Origin: Gari tellinella
Lineage: Eukaryota; Mollusca; Bivalvia; Cardiida; Psammobiidae
Assembly: GCA_922989275.2 (NCBI GenBank)
Contig: OV277864.1
Location: 71,614,158-71,678,157, forward strand
Direction of reading: 5' to 3'
Length of the DNA: 64,000 nucleotides
Part shown: in pieces, positions 29,460-38,759 of the stretch
Numbering within the stretch: the first letter of the stretch is position 1
How the letters are laid out: each line of letters begins with the position of its first letter
Notes under the pieces: model-generated
Database searches by the model: none
Told to the model about the DNA's origin: nothing
Seen by the model: the letters and a program-made list of their open reading frames with translations, nothing else
Made by a program: the position numbers and the translations under genes

Positions 29460-30115
29460 ACTGTACGAACATTCGTAGAAATGCAGTATAGAGAATAATG
29501 CAACCTCATATATTGGTATCTGATGTGGGCAATAAAAAAGCGCACAAGTGGTCTATAGCCTGGAATGCGTATGTCAGTGTGACTATAATAAATATAAATA
29601 GAAAGCGATATGCTAACAAAAACCTTCAGATGCTTATCAATACATTTCTCCTAGTGCACCGCAATCTGTACCGAGATTTCTTATCGTGTGGTCTATATAA
29701 TCCCACAACTGTGTCTCCTCCAGGTAAGTGTGCATTCAATGACAAAAACTTTCTTTAAAGATGTGTCAGGTTCCATAATCCTGTTTGCATTTTACTGTGC
29801 AGAATGTGTTACTAATAGTTAAACGCTTAAATATTAAACTGTTTTATGTTAAAATTCCTTAACCAAAAACGTGTTTTAATATTTCAATGACTTGCAGGGT
29901 TTAAACATGACGATAAAATTCATTTGTAACTATAACTTAAACAAGGTTTTGTCTTTTGGTAAAATAAGTACTTCATTTTAACGACGCTTTTGAACGCACA
30001 ACTCCTGTGTGAAAAGAGCACTATATAAATCGGGTATAATAATAATTTTAAAGTAGGATGAATGTAATCCTTAAGGGCCCTTATACTTTACATTTATCAT
30101 GATTCGATATGAAAT
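29460..30115. other. Mostly unassigned; possible retroelement tail
   Basis: An open frame from 29498 meets CAG-GTAAGT at 29721-29729, a good splice donor match, but no acceptor or homology supports an exon. GAGCACTATATAAATCGGGTATAATAATAAT at about 30017-30047 resembles a LINE/SINE 3' tail. Confidence 0.3.
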
Positions 30116-30530
30116 CTGTCTTTTACACATTATAGTACATGTAATAGCGATGCATTGTTGTATTTCTCGGTGCAAATTCCTTGTAACAAAAATATCTACC
30201 GGTGTAGACGAAGTCATGGTTCAAGAAAACTATTGCAAAATACCACGCTACATGTAACTGGAAATACTTGTTTTAATGTACAACGATTAAGGTGCTACGA
30301 GGGAACACGCACGTTTCAAGACGTTGAGGCAATTTAGTTAGGTAAAACGTGTGTCAAAGAAACAATTATGTAACGTGTTTTAACTCGTTTACCATTGCAA
30401 CTTCAAACGGATCAGTGGCGTTGTCAAATACTCCTAGTCAATTTAAGATACTGAGGGTGAATTTCAACAATATATTGCGAAAAGACAGGCAATATAGACC
30501 CTGATCAACGGGCTCCTACATGAGTACATA
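30116..30530. other. Unassigned; family I relic at right
   Basis: GAGGGTGAATTTC and AATATAGACCCTGATCAACGGGCTCCTAC (30491-30519) match the family I left hairpin arm, cut off just before the family A copy. Confidence 0.4.
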
Positions 30531-30532
30531 TA

Positions 30533-30747
30533 CAGTGGAGAATCTGTTATTCGTTCCCGTTTAAACGCAAACGTACGCAAACGCAAAGCGCTAAAACGTA
30601 GAAAAGAACAACTTTTGGACAATTCTGGTATTTCATGTTTATCTTGGTGGCAAACAGTTTGGAGCCTGATCAGACGCCGGGTTACACTGCAAATAATAGT
30701 TTTATCGTAAACGCGTTTATTGGGAAAGAATAACAGAGTCTCCACTG
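30533..30747 (+). mobile_element. Family A MITE with one hairpin arm deleted (215 bp)
   Basis: TA-CAGTGGAGAATCTGTTATTC and ACAGAGTCTCCACTG-TA. Left arm GGAGCCTGATCAGACGCCGGGTTAC runs straight into ACTGCAAATAATAG, removing the right arm and foot (31 bp). Everything else matches the young copies. Confidence 0.93.
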
Positions 30748-30759
30748 TAGTTCGTTTAA

Positions 30760-30999
30760 CCCTTTTACTTCCAAAACATTCATGAGAGTTTTACGCCTTC
30801 ACAGTTTCATTGTCGTTTGCTTCAATTTTGTTGTCTGCAATGTCGTTCAAAGGTTAAAGAATCAAGCAGTATATTACTGAAAACATTTCAAACGAGTGTC
30901 ATACAGTTTGGTGCTGATCAGACACCGAGTTACGCGGCGTCTGATCAGGAACAAAACTGTTTGAAAACACGCTTTTACGCGTCATTTAGAGTGAAAGGG
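30760..30999 (+). mobile_element. Family C MITE
   Basis: TTAA 30756-30759 left; TAAA right. Ends CCCTTTTACTTCC and TTTAGAGTGAAAGGG. Interior TTGTCGTTTGC, TTGTTGTCTGC and core 1 GGTGCTGATCAGACACCGAGTTACGCGGCGTCTGATCAGGAAC with two stem mismatches. Confidence 0.78.
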
Positions 31000-31180
31000 T
31001 AAAACTTTTTCTCTACTGAATAATTGGTCGTTGAGTTTTGTATAACTTTTACTGAAAAGTAAAGCACGTACTATTATATATACATATAATGTTGATCGGA
31101 TCTAATTCCAAGTTACAAAAAATGTACATGAACGTGTTATCAGGTTTCCACCTACAATAAATGTAACACTAAATATTAAT

Positions 31181-31397
31181 AATGTGAAGACGACGTTATT
31201 CTTTCCCGTTTAACGCAAGGCAGCAACACGTAGATAATCACAATTCTTTGATAATTTCTATCGATTCGTTTTACTCTGAGTGTAAACAGTTTGGAGCCTG
31301 ATCAGACGCCGGGTGACCCGGCGTCTGATCTAGCTCCAAACTGTTTGTAATTGGCATGGTTTTAGTGCACAGGCGAGGAGGAATAATGTCCTCCATG
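31181..31397 (+). mobile_element. Family A MITE, old
   Basis: TA-ATGTGAAGACGACGTTATTC left, GAATAATGTCCTCCATG-TA right. Hairpin loop GGGTGACCC; right arm GATCTAGCTCC. Confidence 0.8.
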
Positions 31398-31605
31398 TAC
31401 AAGACAAAACTAACAGAAGAAAGGTTAATCGATAAATACTTATTTGCAAGAAAAATGGATCTGACGGACATTATGACATTAATAAAACTTCTGTCAGAAA
31501 TGACTCGAAGGGTCATCCTTTAAATGCACAACACTATAGAAACTAAGCTCTATACGATGATAAAGATGTCTCATAGTGAAATGAGTGAAATGAATATTAA
31601 GAATA

Positions 31606-31852
31606 CTGTAAAACAGTCATGAATATTTCGCGTAAGGCGATTTTGTATTAATTCGCGACATCATGCAATATTTCTAGCAGGTGGTACATGTACATGTACC
31701 TTAAAGCAGGCTGAAAGTAAAGCAGAATGTGCCTTAAGGCACATTCTGCTTTACTTTCAACCTGCTTTAAGAAGTCACCTATTTTCAAAACTAGAGACGC
31801 GAGGCAACACATTCGCGAATTAACGCGTAAATTATATTCTCGCGAATAAAGT
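31606..31852 (+). mobile_element. Family J MITE carrying core 2
   Basis: TA-CTGTAAAACAGTC left with ATATTTCGCG and ATTAATTCGCGACATCATGC; right side ATTCGCGAATTAACGCG...ATTCTCGCGAATAAAG. The centre is a near-perfect core 2: TTAAAGCAGGCTGAAAGTAA, AGCAGAATGTGCC, TTAA, GGCACATTCTGCTTTACTTT, CAACCTGCTTTAAG. The stem variant TGTGCC/GGCACA differs from GCGCC/GGCGC with both arms matched. Confidence 0.8.
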
Positions 31853-31929
31853 ACAATCGGGCGTGTTTATATCGACAACTATAATGACGACGTCCTCTGA
31901 TACACTATGCGGTTTAATTAAGGTATAAT

Positions 31930-31980
31930 GTAAAGGAACGAGGCTCCTATAGAAGCTTTCTGAATGACAGTGAAGAATAC
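31930..31980. repeat. Core-2 relic
   Basis: GAGGCTCCTATAGAAGCTTTCTG is the centre of the AAAGCTCC-type core 2; the arms are decayed. Confidence 0.45.
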
Positions 31981-32084
31981 GTTATTATGTTCCGTTTAAA
32001 TGGAACTAATCGCATATACAACGCAATAAAATAAAGTTATTGGTCGATGCTTAACCCGTTACTCCATAACATGTTTATAGTACT

Positions 32085-32260
32085 GCATTCTGCTTTACTT
32101 TCAACCTGTTTAAGCTACAATCTGCTAGAATATAGAAAAACATTTTTTATGATAAATATTCATGCCTACATTGTATATGAATTGAAGCTATTTTGTTCAG
32201 TGGAAGAATAAATTATATGAAGGAAAGGATTACACATTATTGCCATGGTTTTCAAGCTGG
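32085..32260 (-). mobile_element. Family D MITE, half copy
   Basis: CATTCTGCTTTACTTTCAACCTGTTTAAG followed by GATAAATATTCATGCC and TTCAGTGGAAGAATAAATTATATG: the reverse-strand order of family D left-half words. One hairpin arm only. Confidence 0.6.
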
Positions 32261-32324
32261 GTCACCTCTTAGTTTGTAAAGCACATTATGTATTTTTGGT
32301 TAAGCACGTATACTTTGGAAACAT

Positions 32325-32524
32325 GATTAAGAAGTTACTTTTTCCCAAAAACAGTTTTTTTGCTAAAACAATTTAAACCGGTAGCCCATCGTCTGATCAG
32401 GTTCCAAACTGTTTGCCACTCAGGTAACATGTAAAAAAAATTGCTAGAAACTTCCAAAAATTGTATTTTTACATGTTATGGCATTGCTGTTGAGTTTCGT
32501 TTGCATTGAACGTCTATTCCACTG
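32325..32524 (-). mobile_element. Family A MITE, decayed
   Basis: GATTAAGAAGTTACTTTTTCCC, AAACCGGTAGCCCATCGTCTGATCAGGTTCCAAACTGTTTGCC, right end CTATTCCACTG-TA. Left hairpin arm lost. Confidence 0.65.
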
Positions 32525-32703
32525 TATACCTCTATTTATTGATGCAATACCACAGACAAAACCTAATATATATTATATTGCATATATATTGCCCCAAGAT
32601 ATAAATACCAAGTACTCGCTTCTAAACGATTCGATGAATTACATAATACTTCAGTACTTATTTTGATCCCGGCAAGTGCCTGAGTAATTTAGTAAATGTG
32701 ATA

Positions 32704-32949
32704 CAGTGGAGAATGTGTTATTCTTTCCCAATAAACGCGTTTACGCTAAAACTATTATTTGCAGTGCAAACAGTTTGGAGCCAGATCAGACGCCGGGTAA
32801 CTCGGCGTCTGATCAGGCTCTAAACTGTTTGCTACCAATATAAACATGAATTATCAGAATTGTCCAAAAGTTGTATTTTTCTACGTTTTAGTGTTTTGCG
32901 TTTGCGTACGTTTGCGTTTAAACGGGAAAGAATAACGTTTTCTCCACTG
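32704..32949 (-). mobile_element. Family A MITE, 246 bp
   Basis: TA-CAGTGGAGAATGTGTTATTC and ACGTTTTCTCCACTG-TA. Hairpin GGGTAACTC: a single C-to-T on one arm, still G-T pairable in RNA. Confidence 0.95.
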
Positions 32950-32967
32950 TACCATATTATCAAACTA

Positions 32968-33323
32968 CAGTGCTCTCCCTCTCTAAAACACCACCTAATG
33001 GGAGACAACAAATGTGTGCGTTGTTCGGAGGTGTTTGTTATAGGTAGTGAAATTGACTTACATTTGCAAACAGCTTGAATCCAGAGCAGACACCGCCTAA
33101 CGTTGCGTCTAATGTGGATTCAAGTTGTTTGTAACTCGTCATTATCTTATTTTCTGTCTAAATGTCCAATATGTGAGAAAACGGCAGACGACAATTTTAA
33201 GCAGACGATATTGCCGCAGTCGTGAAAAGGTTGGACATGATTGCCGTGTTTGTGAAATAGCAGCAGGAGTTGTTATAAGGATTGAGTCGTTGTTCAGGGA
33301 ACCGTTGTAGGGAATGAGTACTG
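32968..33323 (+). mobile_element. Family B MITE
   Basis: Begins 19 bp after the preceding A element. TA-CAGTGCTCTCCCTCTCTAAA and AGGGAATGAGTACTG-TA. Hairpin degraded (GAGCAGACACCGCCTAACGTTGCGTCTAATGTGG). Confidence 0.9.
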
Positions 33324-33338
33324 TAGTTTTATGGGGGC

Positions 33339-33515
33339 GGGAGGCACCTTAAGGCGCATTCTGCTTTACTTTCAACCTCTTTAAGTTACCATCTGCCAGG
33401 ATTTAGGAAATTTTGATACATGTCCATTACTGTATAAATTGGAACAATTTTCTTCAGTGGATGAATAAATTAAATGCGCTATAAGGCGCTTCTATTGGGG
33501 GAGGGGAGGGTTACT
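33339..33515 (-). mobile_element. Family D MITE, half copy
   Basis: CACCTTAAGGCGCATTCTGCTTTACTTTCAACC, then TTTTCTTCAGTGGATGAATAAAT and GGCGCTTCTATTGGGGGAGGGG: minus-strand D with a single core-2 arm and a recognisable CCCC-type end. Same truncation as 32085-32260. Confidence 0.65.
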
Positions 33516-33599
33516 AAAATAACCTCTGAATATAAGCTGGACTGTATGATTGTAAAGAAGCCGATATAAGTCATCGGAAGGAACCATAAAACAGTTGTA

Positions 33600-33844
33600 C
33601 AATGGAAACGAGTTTAGTTTTTCGTTTAAACTCAAACGAAACGCAAAATGCATTGCAATAAAATATTTAAAATGACATTAAAAAAATTAATAACGATTCA
33701 TTTTCACCTGAGTGGTTAAACAGTTTCGAACCTGATCAGACACCGGGTTACCCGGTGTTTGATCTGACTCAAAACTGTTAGTCATGAACCTAAGTGTTTA
33801 AGCATAGACGTGTTTATTGGGAAAGAATAACGTCTTCTCCATTG
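33600..33844 (+). mobile_element. Family A MITE, 245 bp
   Basis: TA-CAATGGAAACGAGTTTAGTT and CGTCTTCTCCATTG-TA. Hairpin GAACCTGATCAGACACCGGGTTACCCGGTGTTTGATCTGACTC: the ACACCG/CGGTGT variant is matched in both arms. Confidence 0.88.
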
Positions 33845-33984
33845 TAGTAAAGGTCGACTGGAGTTTGTCGAGTTTGCAATATTTCGATACACCCAGGGTG
33901 TTTATTGCCCATAAAGTAATATAACTGCGGTCTCTGCGATAAACAACATTGTATTCCACACACATATTAATGTAATTTTTAGGT

Positions 33985-34108
33985 CTCTATCAGGTCACGG
34001 CAAACTAGCGATGCGTTGTTTCGGAGGACCTGCTGAGATTGTTTATTACAGTCCCAATTATGTGACATCCTCAGACAATGAAGCGTCAAATGTGTTAGCA
34101 AAACAGAA
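33985..34108 (+). other. Exon-like open stretch (weak)
   Basis: After TGTAATTTTTAG (acceptor-like) a frame reads SLSGHGKLAMRCFGGPAEIV and continues with serine/asparagine-rich residues to about NSDEN, where a family A element begins. No homology recognised, no donor seen. Most likely chance. Confidence 0.15.
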
Positions 34109-34346
34109 CAGCGACGAAAACGTTAATATTTTGCGTTTAAACGCAACTGAAACGGGAACACATTGCAATGAAATGTTAAAAATGACATTTTTCAAAACAC
34201 GAAATTCTTACGATTCATTTTAATCTGAGTGGCAAATAATTTTGAGCCGGACAGAACGCCCGGTTACATATACCAAACAGTTTACAATAGATATAAGGTG
34301 TTTAGTATAAAAAGTTTATTGGGAAATCATAACATCTTTTCTACTA
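34109..34346 (+). mobile_element. Family A MITE, old
   Basis: CAGCGACGAAAACGTTAATA left; TCTTTTCTACTA-TA right. The hairpin has lost most of the right arm (GAGCCGGACAGAACGCCCGGTTAC then ATATACCAAACAG). Confidence 0.72.
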
Positions 34347-34427
34347 TAACACATTGATCCGTGAAACTTGACATCAACAATACCAGTTTCCAAATACATG
34401 TAACTATAATCCATTTTGTGACATAAC

Positions 34428-34570
34428 TTGGTTTTTACAATATCTTCTATTTTCTGCAATGTTACTTTGATATATGTATTTTGCAAAACTAATGTATATA
34501 TTTCCTCATGTTGCACTTCGGTGCCTGAGATGAAATAAAGTTAATGTTGTTGTTGTTGGTTTTTACAATA
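34428..34570 (+). mobile_element. 5'-truncated retroelement tail with 15-bp target duplication
   Basis: TTGGTTTTTACAATA occurs at 34428-34442 and again, identically, at 34556-34570. Between them are 113 bp ending GATGAAATAAAGTTAATG-(TTG)n. A polyadenylation-like AATAAA, a simple tail and a 15-bp direct duplication are the hallmarks of target-primed reverse transcription (family knowledge), i.e. a severely 5'-truncated LINE or a SINE copy. The TTG tail makes the exact right boundary ambiguous by 3 bases. Confidence 0.8.
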
Positions 34571-34748
34571 CCTTACAAATACGTTAGTCATTCCCATTAA
34601 AACGGTACTAAACTCAATCGCAGTGCAATCGAATAAAACACTAGGCATTTTTCAACATCATTGTCGATTTCTCGTGATGTGAGTGGCAATAAACATGGGT
34701 TCTATTTAGTACAAACGCGTTTGTTGTATCTACAATGTCTTCGCTGTA
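34571..34748 (+). mobile_element. Family A MITE relic
   Basis: TCCCATTAAAACGGTACTAAACTCAATCGC, GAGTGGCAATAAACATGGG, AGTACAAACGCGTTTG and ATGTCTTCGCTG-TA keep A order; the hairpin is deleted. Confidence 0.5.
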
Positions 34749-34749
34749 G

Positions 34750-35250
34750 CCGTGCCCTTCGAAGAAAATATGATTTTGTTGAGATCCGAACCCGTATAAT
34801 CGAGACTAATGTGTAGTTTGTTTTGATGTTGACATTAGGATTGTTGTATGTCAGCTAAACCCATTATCAACATTTATGAAAATTATATATTTAGAAAATG
34901 TCACTCCACAAATCTCGATCATTACTTAGATCAGCTGGTGGGAAAATTTGTCTGACCACGACTTTCAAAAGTCGGCCTTAGGTCCCCGTGAAATAGTCTA
35001 GCATTTACAGGAAATATCTCTAATTCTATTGATCACCGGGGGTACATGTTTTTATGTTATTATCGAGAATTAGCTGCCATTTAGCACTGTAATCATATCA
35101 AAATATGTCACTTAACACAGTCGATGTCACCACTAGGTCTACTTAAAAAGTTATTGAAACATTGTTGTGTTGTTTATGCTGTTAATGTTTGTTTTACAGA
35201 AAACTAAAATGTCATTTTGACTGAAGGGATATTGGTTCAAGTGTTACACA
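34750..35250. other. No recognisable feature
   Basis: No terminal repeats, hairpin or coding signal supported. Confidence 0.45.
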
Positions 35251-35254
35251 GATT

Positions 35255-35310
35255 TAGATCTAGATCAGACGACGATGAAATCTGCCTCTGATCTGGATCC
35301 AAAGGTTTAA
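35255..35310. repeat. Core-1 variant hairpin
   Basis: GATTTAGATCTAGATCAGACGACGATGAAATCTGCCTCTGATCTGGATCC: outer arms pair, inner stem lost. Confidence 0.6.
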
Positions 35311-35489
35311 ATAATGGCATTTCATTCGAGCTTTGTGGCAGAGGAATTAATCATATCCATCTGTCAATAAAACATTTTGAATATTGATCTAATATTATTT
35401 ACGTACAAATGACGTGTAGAGTAATTAAACATGAATGTTTTTTGAGATTAGTTCGTAGAGAAAGTTAAGGTGCAATAGAGTTTCTACAT

Positions 35490-35704
35490 AGGAGATGCCA
35501 TTTTTTCCCATTTCACGCGTGTGTGCTTAATCAAGTATTTCCATTGCTATTCCATTGTAACCCGGTGTCTGTGCTGGATCTAAACTGGTGTACACTCACA
35601 TTAAAATGAGTCGCGAACACCTTCAAAAAGCTGTTATTTTCTACAAATTATGGCATTGCGTTTACTTTGTGGAAACGGGGAAAGAATTACGTCTTCTCGC
35701 CTGC
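35490..35704 (-). mobile_element. Family A MITE relic
   Basis: GGAGATGCCATTTTTTCCC, TAACCCGGTGTCTGTGCTGGATC, ATTATGGCATTGCGTTTAC and TACGTCTTCTCGCCTG. Left hairpin arm absent. Confidence 0.5.
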
Positions 35705-35732
35705 AATGGTCGTGCTTTGCGTGCTACATATA

Positions 35733-35979
35733 CAGTGGAGAAAACGTTATTCTTTCCCGTTTAAACGCAAACGAAACACAAACGCAACACACTAAAATGT
35801 TAAAAATGGCATCATTTTTAAATATCCAACTATCTATTTTAATCTGCGTAGCAAACAGTTTTGAGCCAGATCAGACGCCGGGTTAACCGGCGTCTGATCT
35901 GGCTCCAAACTATTTGAAATGGAAATACTAGTTTTAGCGTAAACGCGTTTATTGGGAAAGAATGACGTTTTCTCCACTG
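35733..35979 (+). mobile_element. Family A MITE, 247 bp
   Basis: TA-CAGTGGAGAAAACGTTATTC and ACGTTTTCTCCACTG-TA. GAAACG subfamily. Symmetric outer arms here: GAGCCAGATC and GATCTGGCTC pair without the usual mismatch; loop GGGTTAACC. Confidence 0.94.
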
Positions 35980-36005
35980 TACGCAGTCAGCACGAGGTTT
36001 GTTTG

Positions 36006-36179
36006 ATGTTAGTTCATAGAGAAACTGAAGGTGAAATAAAGTTTCAAAGTGTGGCTACTAACACAACTAACGTCAAATGTTCTGTCCCGCTTCGACCATT
36101 ATTTACGGAGTCTTCATTAATTGAAAAACAGCCGCTTTCTGTGGAGATATCCCGTAAACTGCCAATGGCCAATAACTAG
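36006..36179 (+). CDS. Unidentified 57-residue open frame (unit 1)
   Basis: Reads MLVHRETEGEIKFQSV... to ...ISRKLPMANN. Unit 2 keeps the same frame and length (36900-37073) with V/I, A/T, L/R and N/K replacements. Charged, no transmembrane segment or known motif recognised. It could be an exon fragment or chance; frame survival over one duplication is weak evidence. Confidence 0.2.
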   Translation: MLVHRETEGEIKFQSVATNTTNVKCSVPLRPLFTESSLIEKQPLSVEISRKLPMANN

Positions 36180-36356
36180 CAATTGCAAACATGTTAGATC
36201 CGAACCAACATTGGCGTCTGGACTGGGTTAAAATGTTTGGCATTCGCACTGTTGTTTTTCTCATTCAGACTATTTGAATTTTAAAGATACAGAAGAAACA
36301 AGGATTCATGAGCAGACATTGCACTGGCAACATACGGGTTTACTAGAAGTAGTATT

Positions 36357-36545
36357 GTGTCAATGATCCCAAATATAACATCTGTGAAGAAAGCGTGGAG
36401 AATAATTCAAGGTAAAGATTTCCCGGAAGGGCAATCACATGAATTTATAGTCGGTATTATGCATAGGATGCATGAGTGCTATGCTTTGATGATCAATGTT
36501 TTGAAAATTATTGATCAAATTCAAGGGAAAGTAATTGCTGAATAG
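36357..36545 (+). pseudogene. Unidentified open frame, upstream frameshifted (unit 1)
   Basis: 62 codons, MSMIPNITSVKKAWRIIQGK onward to GKVIAE. Relative to unit 2 one extra T in CAT-TGC near 36316 shifts the upstream frame into a stop, so the longer 78-residue version is broken here. Five residue differences from unit 2 in the shared part are all replacements. Confidence 0.2.
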
Positions 36546-36899
36546 AAATAATGTGAACTATTTACTCCATATATACGCCTTCAGACGCAAATAATAAATT
36601 TCTCCACTGAAGAATCTAGTTCCATTCTGCACCGTCATGAATGTGAAATATAAACTATTTGCTTTATAAGACGGTAGCTTAAAATACAGTAGGCTAATTG
36701 TATATACATGTACATGTATAAAGGATCGTACATGAGTGCTTATTATTTATCATCTTTAATAAACGAGTTGACCAAAATAATACGATGCGAGCCTTGGCGA
36801 GATGCGATTATATATATCACATAACAATTTTAAACACATATCAAATCAACCGAGGCAGAAGTTTGTAGTTTTTCTGCTATAATTAAAAAGCTTTGTTTG

Positions 36900-37073
36900 A
36901 TGTTAATCCATAGAGAAACTGAAGGTGAAATAAAGTTTCAAAGTGTGACTACTAACACAACTAACGTCAAATGTTCTGTCCCGCGTCGACCATTATTTAC
37001 TGAGTCTTCATTAATTGAAAAACAGCCGCTTTCTGTGGAGATATCCCGTAAACTGCCAATGGCGAAAAACTAG
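36900..37073 (+). CDS. Unidentified 57-residue open frame (unit 2)
   Basis: Partner of 36006-36179: MLIHRETEGEIKFQSVTTNT onward, ending LPMAKN. No function recognised. Confidence 0.2.
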   Translation: MLIHRETEGEIKFQSVTTNTTNVKCSVPRRPLFTESSLIEKQPLSVEISRKLPMAKN

Positions 37074-37201
37074 CAATTGCAAGCATGTTAGATCCGACCC
37101 AACATTGGCGTCTGGACTGGGTTAAAATGTTTGGCATTCGCACTGTTGTTTTTCTCATTCAGACTATATGAGTTTTAAAGATACAGAGTAGACAAGGATT
37201 C

Positions 37202-37438
37202 ATGAGCAGACATGCATTGGTAACAAACGGGTTTACTAGAAGTAGTATTGTGTCAATGATCCCAAATATAACATCTGTGAAGAAAGCGTGGAGAATAATT
37301 CAAGGTAAAGATTTCCCGGAAGGGCAATCACGTGAATTTATAGTCGGTATTATGCAAAGGATGCATGAGTGCTATGCTTTGATGATCAATGTTTTGACAA
37401 TTATTGATCCAATTAAAGGGAAAGTAATTGCTGAATAG
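37202..37438 (+). CDS. Unidentified 78-residue open frame (unit 2)
   Basis: Starts MSRHALVTNGFTRSSIVSMI, ends IDPIKGKVIAE. No domain recognised. Differences from unit 1 are all amino-acid replacing (H/R, H/Q, K/T, Q/P, Q/K), so there is no sign of purifying selection since the duplication. Confidence 0.25.
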   Translation: MSRHALVTNGFTRSSIVSMIPNITSVKKAWRIIQGKDFPEGQSREFIVGIMQRMHECYALMINVLTIIDPIKGKVIAE

Positions 37439-37632
37439 AAATAATGTGCACTATTTGCTCCATATATACGCCATCAAACGCAAATAATAAATGTCTCCAC
37501 TGAATAATCTAGTTTCATTCTGCACCGGCATGAATGTGAACTATAAACTATTTGCTTTATAAGACGGTAGCTTAAAATACAGTAGGCTAATTGTATATAC
37601 ATGTATAAAGGATCGTACATTAGTGCTTATTA

Positions 37633-37878
37633 CAGTGGAGAATCTGTTATTCTTTCCCGTTTAAACGCAAACGTACGCAAACGCAAAACACTAAAACGTA
37701 GAAAAGTACAACTTTTGGGCAGTTCTAATAATTCATGTTTATCTTTGTGACAAACAGTTTGGAGCCTGATCAGACGCCGGGTTACCCGGCGTCTGATCTG
37801 GCTCCAAACTGTTTGCACTGCAAATACTAGTTTTAGCGTAAACGCGTTTATTGGGAAAGAATAACAGATTCTCTACTG
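37633..37878 (+). mobile_element. Family A MITE, 246 bp, with known empty site
   Basis: TA 37631-37632 and TA 37879-37880. In unit 1 the same flanks join as GCTTATTATTTATCAT with a single TA. This directly demonstrates a TA duplication and precise ends at CAGTGG...CTACTG. Hairpin GGGTTACCC; GTACG subfamily. Confidence 0.97.
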
Positions 37879-38020
37879 TATTTATCATTTTTAATAAACT
37901 AGTTGACCAAAATAATACGACTAGATGCGAGCCTTGGCGAGATGCGATTATATATATCACATAACAATTTTAAACACATATTAAATCAATCCAGGCAGTA
38001 GTTTGTAGTCTGTCTGCTAT

Positions 38021-38510
38021 ATAGTTTTTTCTTCCCTAACCTGACGTTGTTTACGGTAACGTCCTCGCAAATGATGTGATTAAGTGTCCCGCTACATGCA
38101 GCGCTTGTGGACAAAAGGTTTGGGCGGAGCCCCAAAAACGATGTTTTACTATTGGATTACGATATTATAATTAATAGATTGGCTTTATTCCGCTGCAAAA
38201 CCGCAAGTTATATCATTAATATCATTGTATAAGATGGTAGCTTGAAGTAGGTTTCATAAAGGAGAATATGTTTAATTGGCTTAAAGCATTGTCTGACATA
38301 AACCGTTATATGCTGAAAAACAGTAAATGGTTATTATGAAAATTGTACATCTGATCAGAGGGGTCCGTAGGAAATAATTGTCTACAATGGTTGTTTACTA
38401 TTTCTTTTCAGAAATATTTTCTAAAACAGCCCTTAATATCAACATAGATTGGCCAGTTTTAACGTGAGGACTAGTCTATGTGTAATATGCAGCACCACAA
38501 AGATTATAAA
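38021..38510. other. Mostly unassigned
   Basis: No supported element or gene. TTGAAGTAGGTTTCATAAAGGAGAATATG at about 38240 could be a family D relic. Confidence 0.4.
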
Positions 38511-38512
38511 GA

Positions 38513-38757
38513 TAGCCCGTTTCATAAAACTTCTTACGACAAATGTTGTCGTAAGTCAAAACTTTAAAATACATTTAATCTCTGATTTCTCTATCTATTC
38601 CTGTCTTGTGACATCTTTCTGGAATCGTATTTTCAAGACGATTCCTAAAAGATGTCACAAGACAGAATTAGATGGAGAAATAAATAATAATTGAGAGTTT
38701 TATAATCTGACTTACGACAACATTTGTCGTAAGAAATTTTATGAAACCGGCCCCTGG
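38513..38757. mobile_element. Family E MITE with core 3
   Basis: TAGCCCGTTTCATAAAACTT left, TTTTATGAAACCGGCCCCTG right. Core 3 arms: TTTCTCTATCTATTCCTGTC and GACAGAATTAGATGGAGAAA. Loop region TTTCTGGAATCGTATTTTCAAGACGATTCC contains its own small palindrome (GGAATCGT...ACGATTCC), matching the loop at 21771-22012. Confidence 0.85.
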
Positions 38758-38759
38758 AT

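Larger units (their letters stand above)
35998..36891. repeat. Tandem duplication, unit 1 (894 bp)
   Basis: Unit 2 starts at 36892 with the same TTTGTTTGATGTTA and follows unit 1 base by base with a few percent divergence. Contents: a 58-codon open frame (36006-36179), a decayed core-1 hairpin (GTTAGATCCGAACCAACATTGGCGTCTGGACTGGG), a 62-codon open frame (36357-36545), a family D-like relic and a half foldback (TACATGAGTGCTTATTATTT). The empty TA target of the family A element present in unit 2 is at 36744-36745. Confidence 0.92.
36892..38020. repeat. Tandem duplication, unit 2, with family A insertion
   Basis: Same content and order as unit 1. About 1129 bp; subtracting the 246-bp family A element and its TA gives about 881. 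Unit 2 diverges after GTCTGTCTGCTATA at about 38020. Confidence 0.92.
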
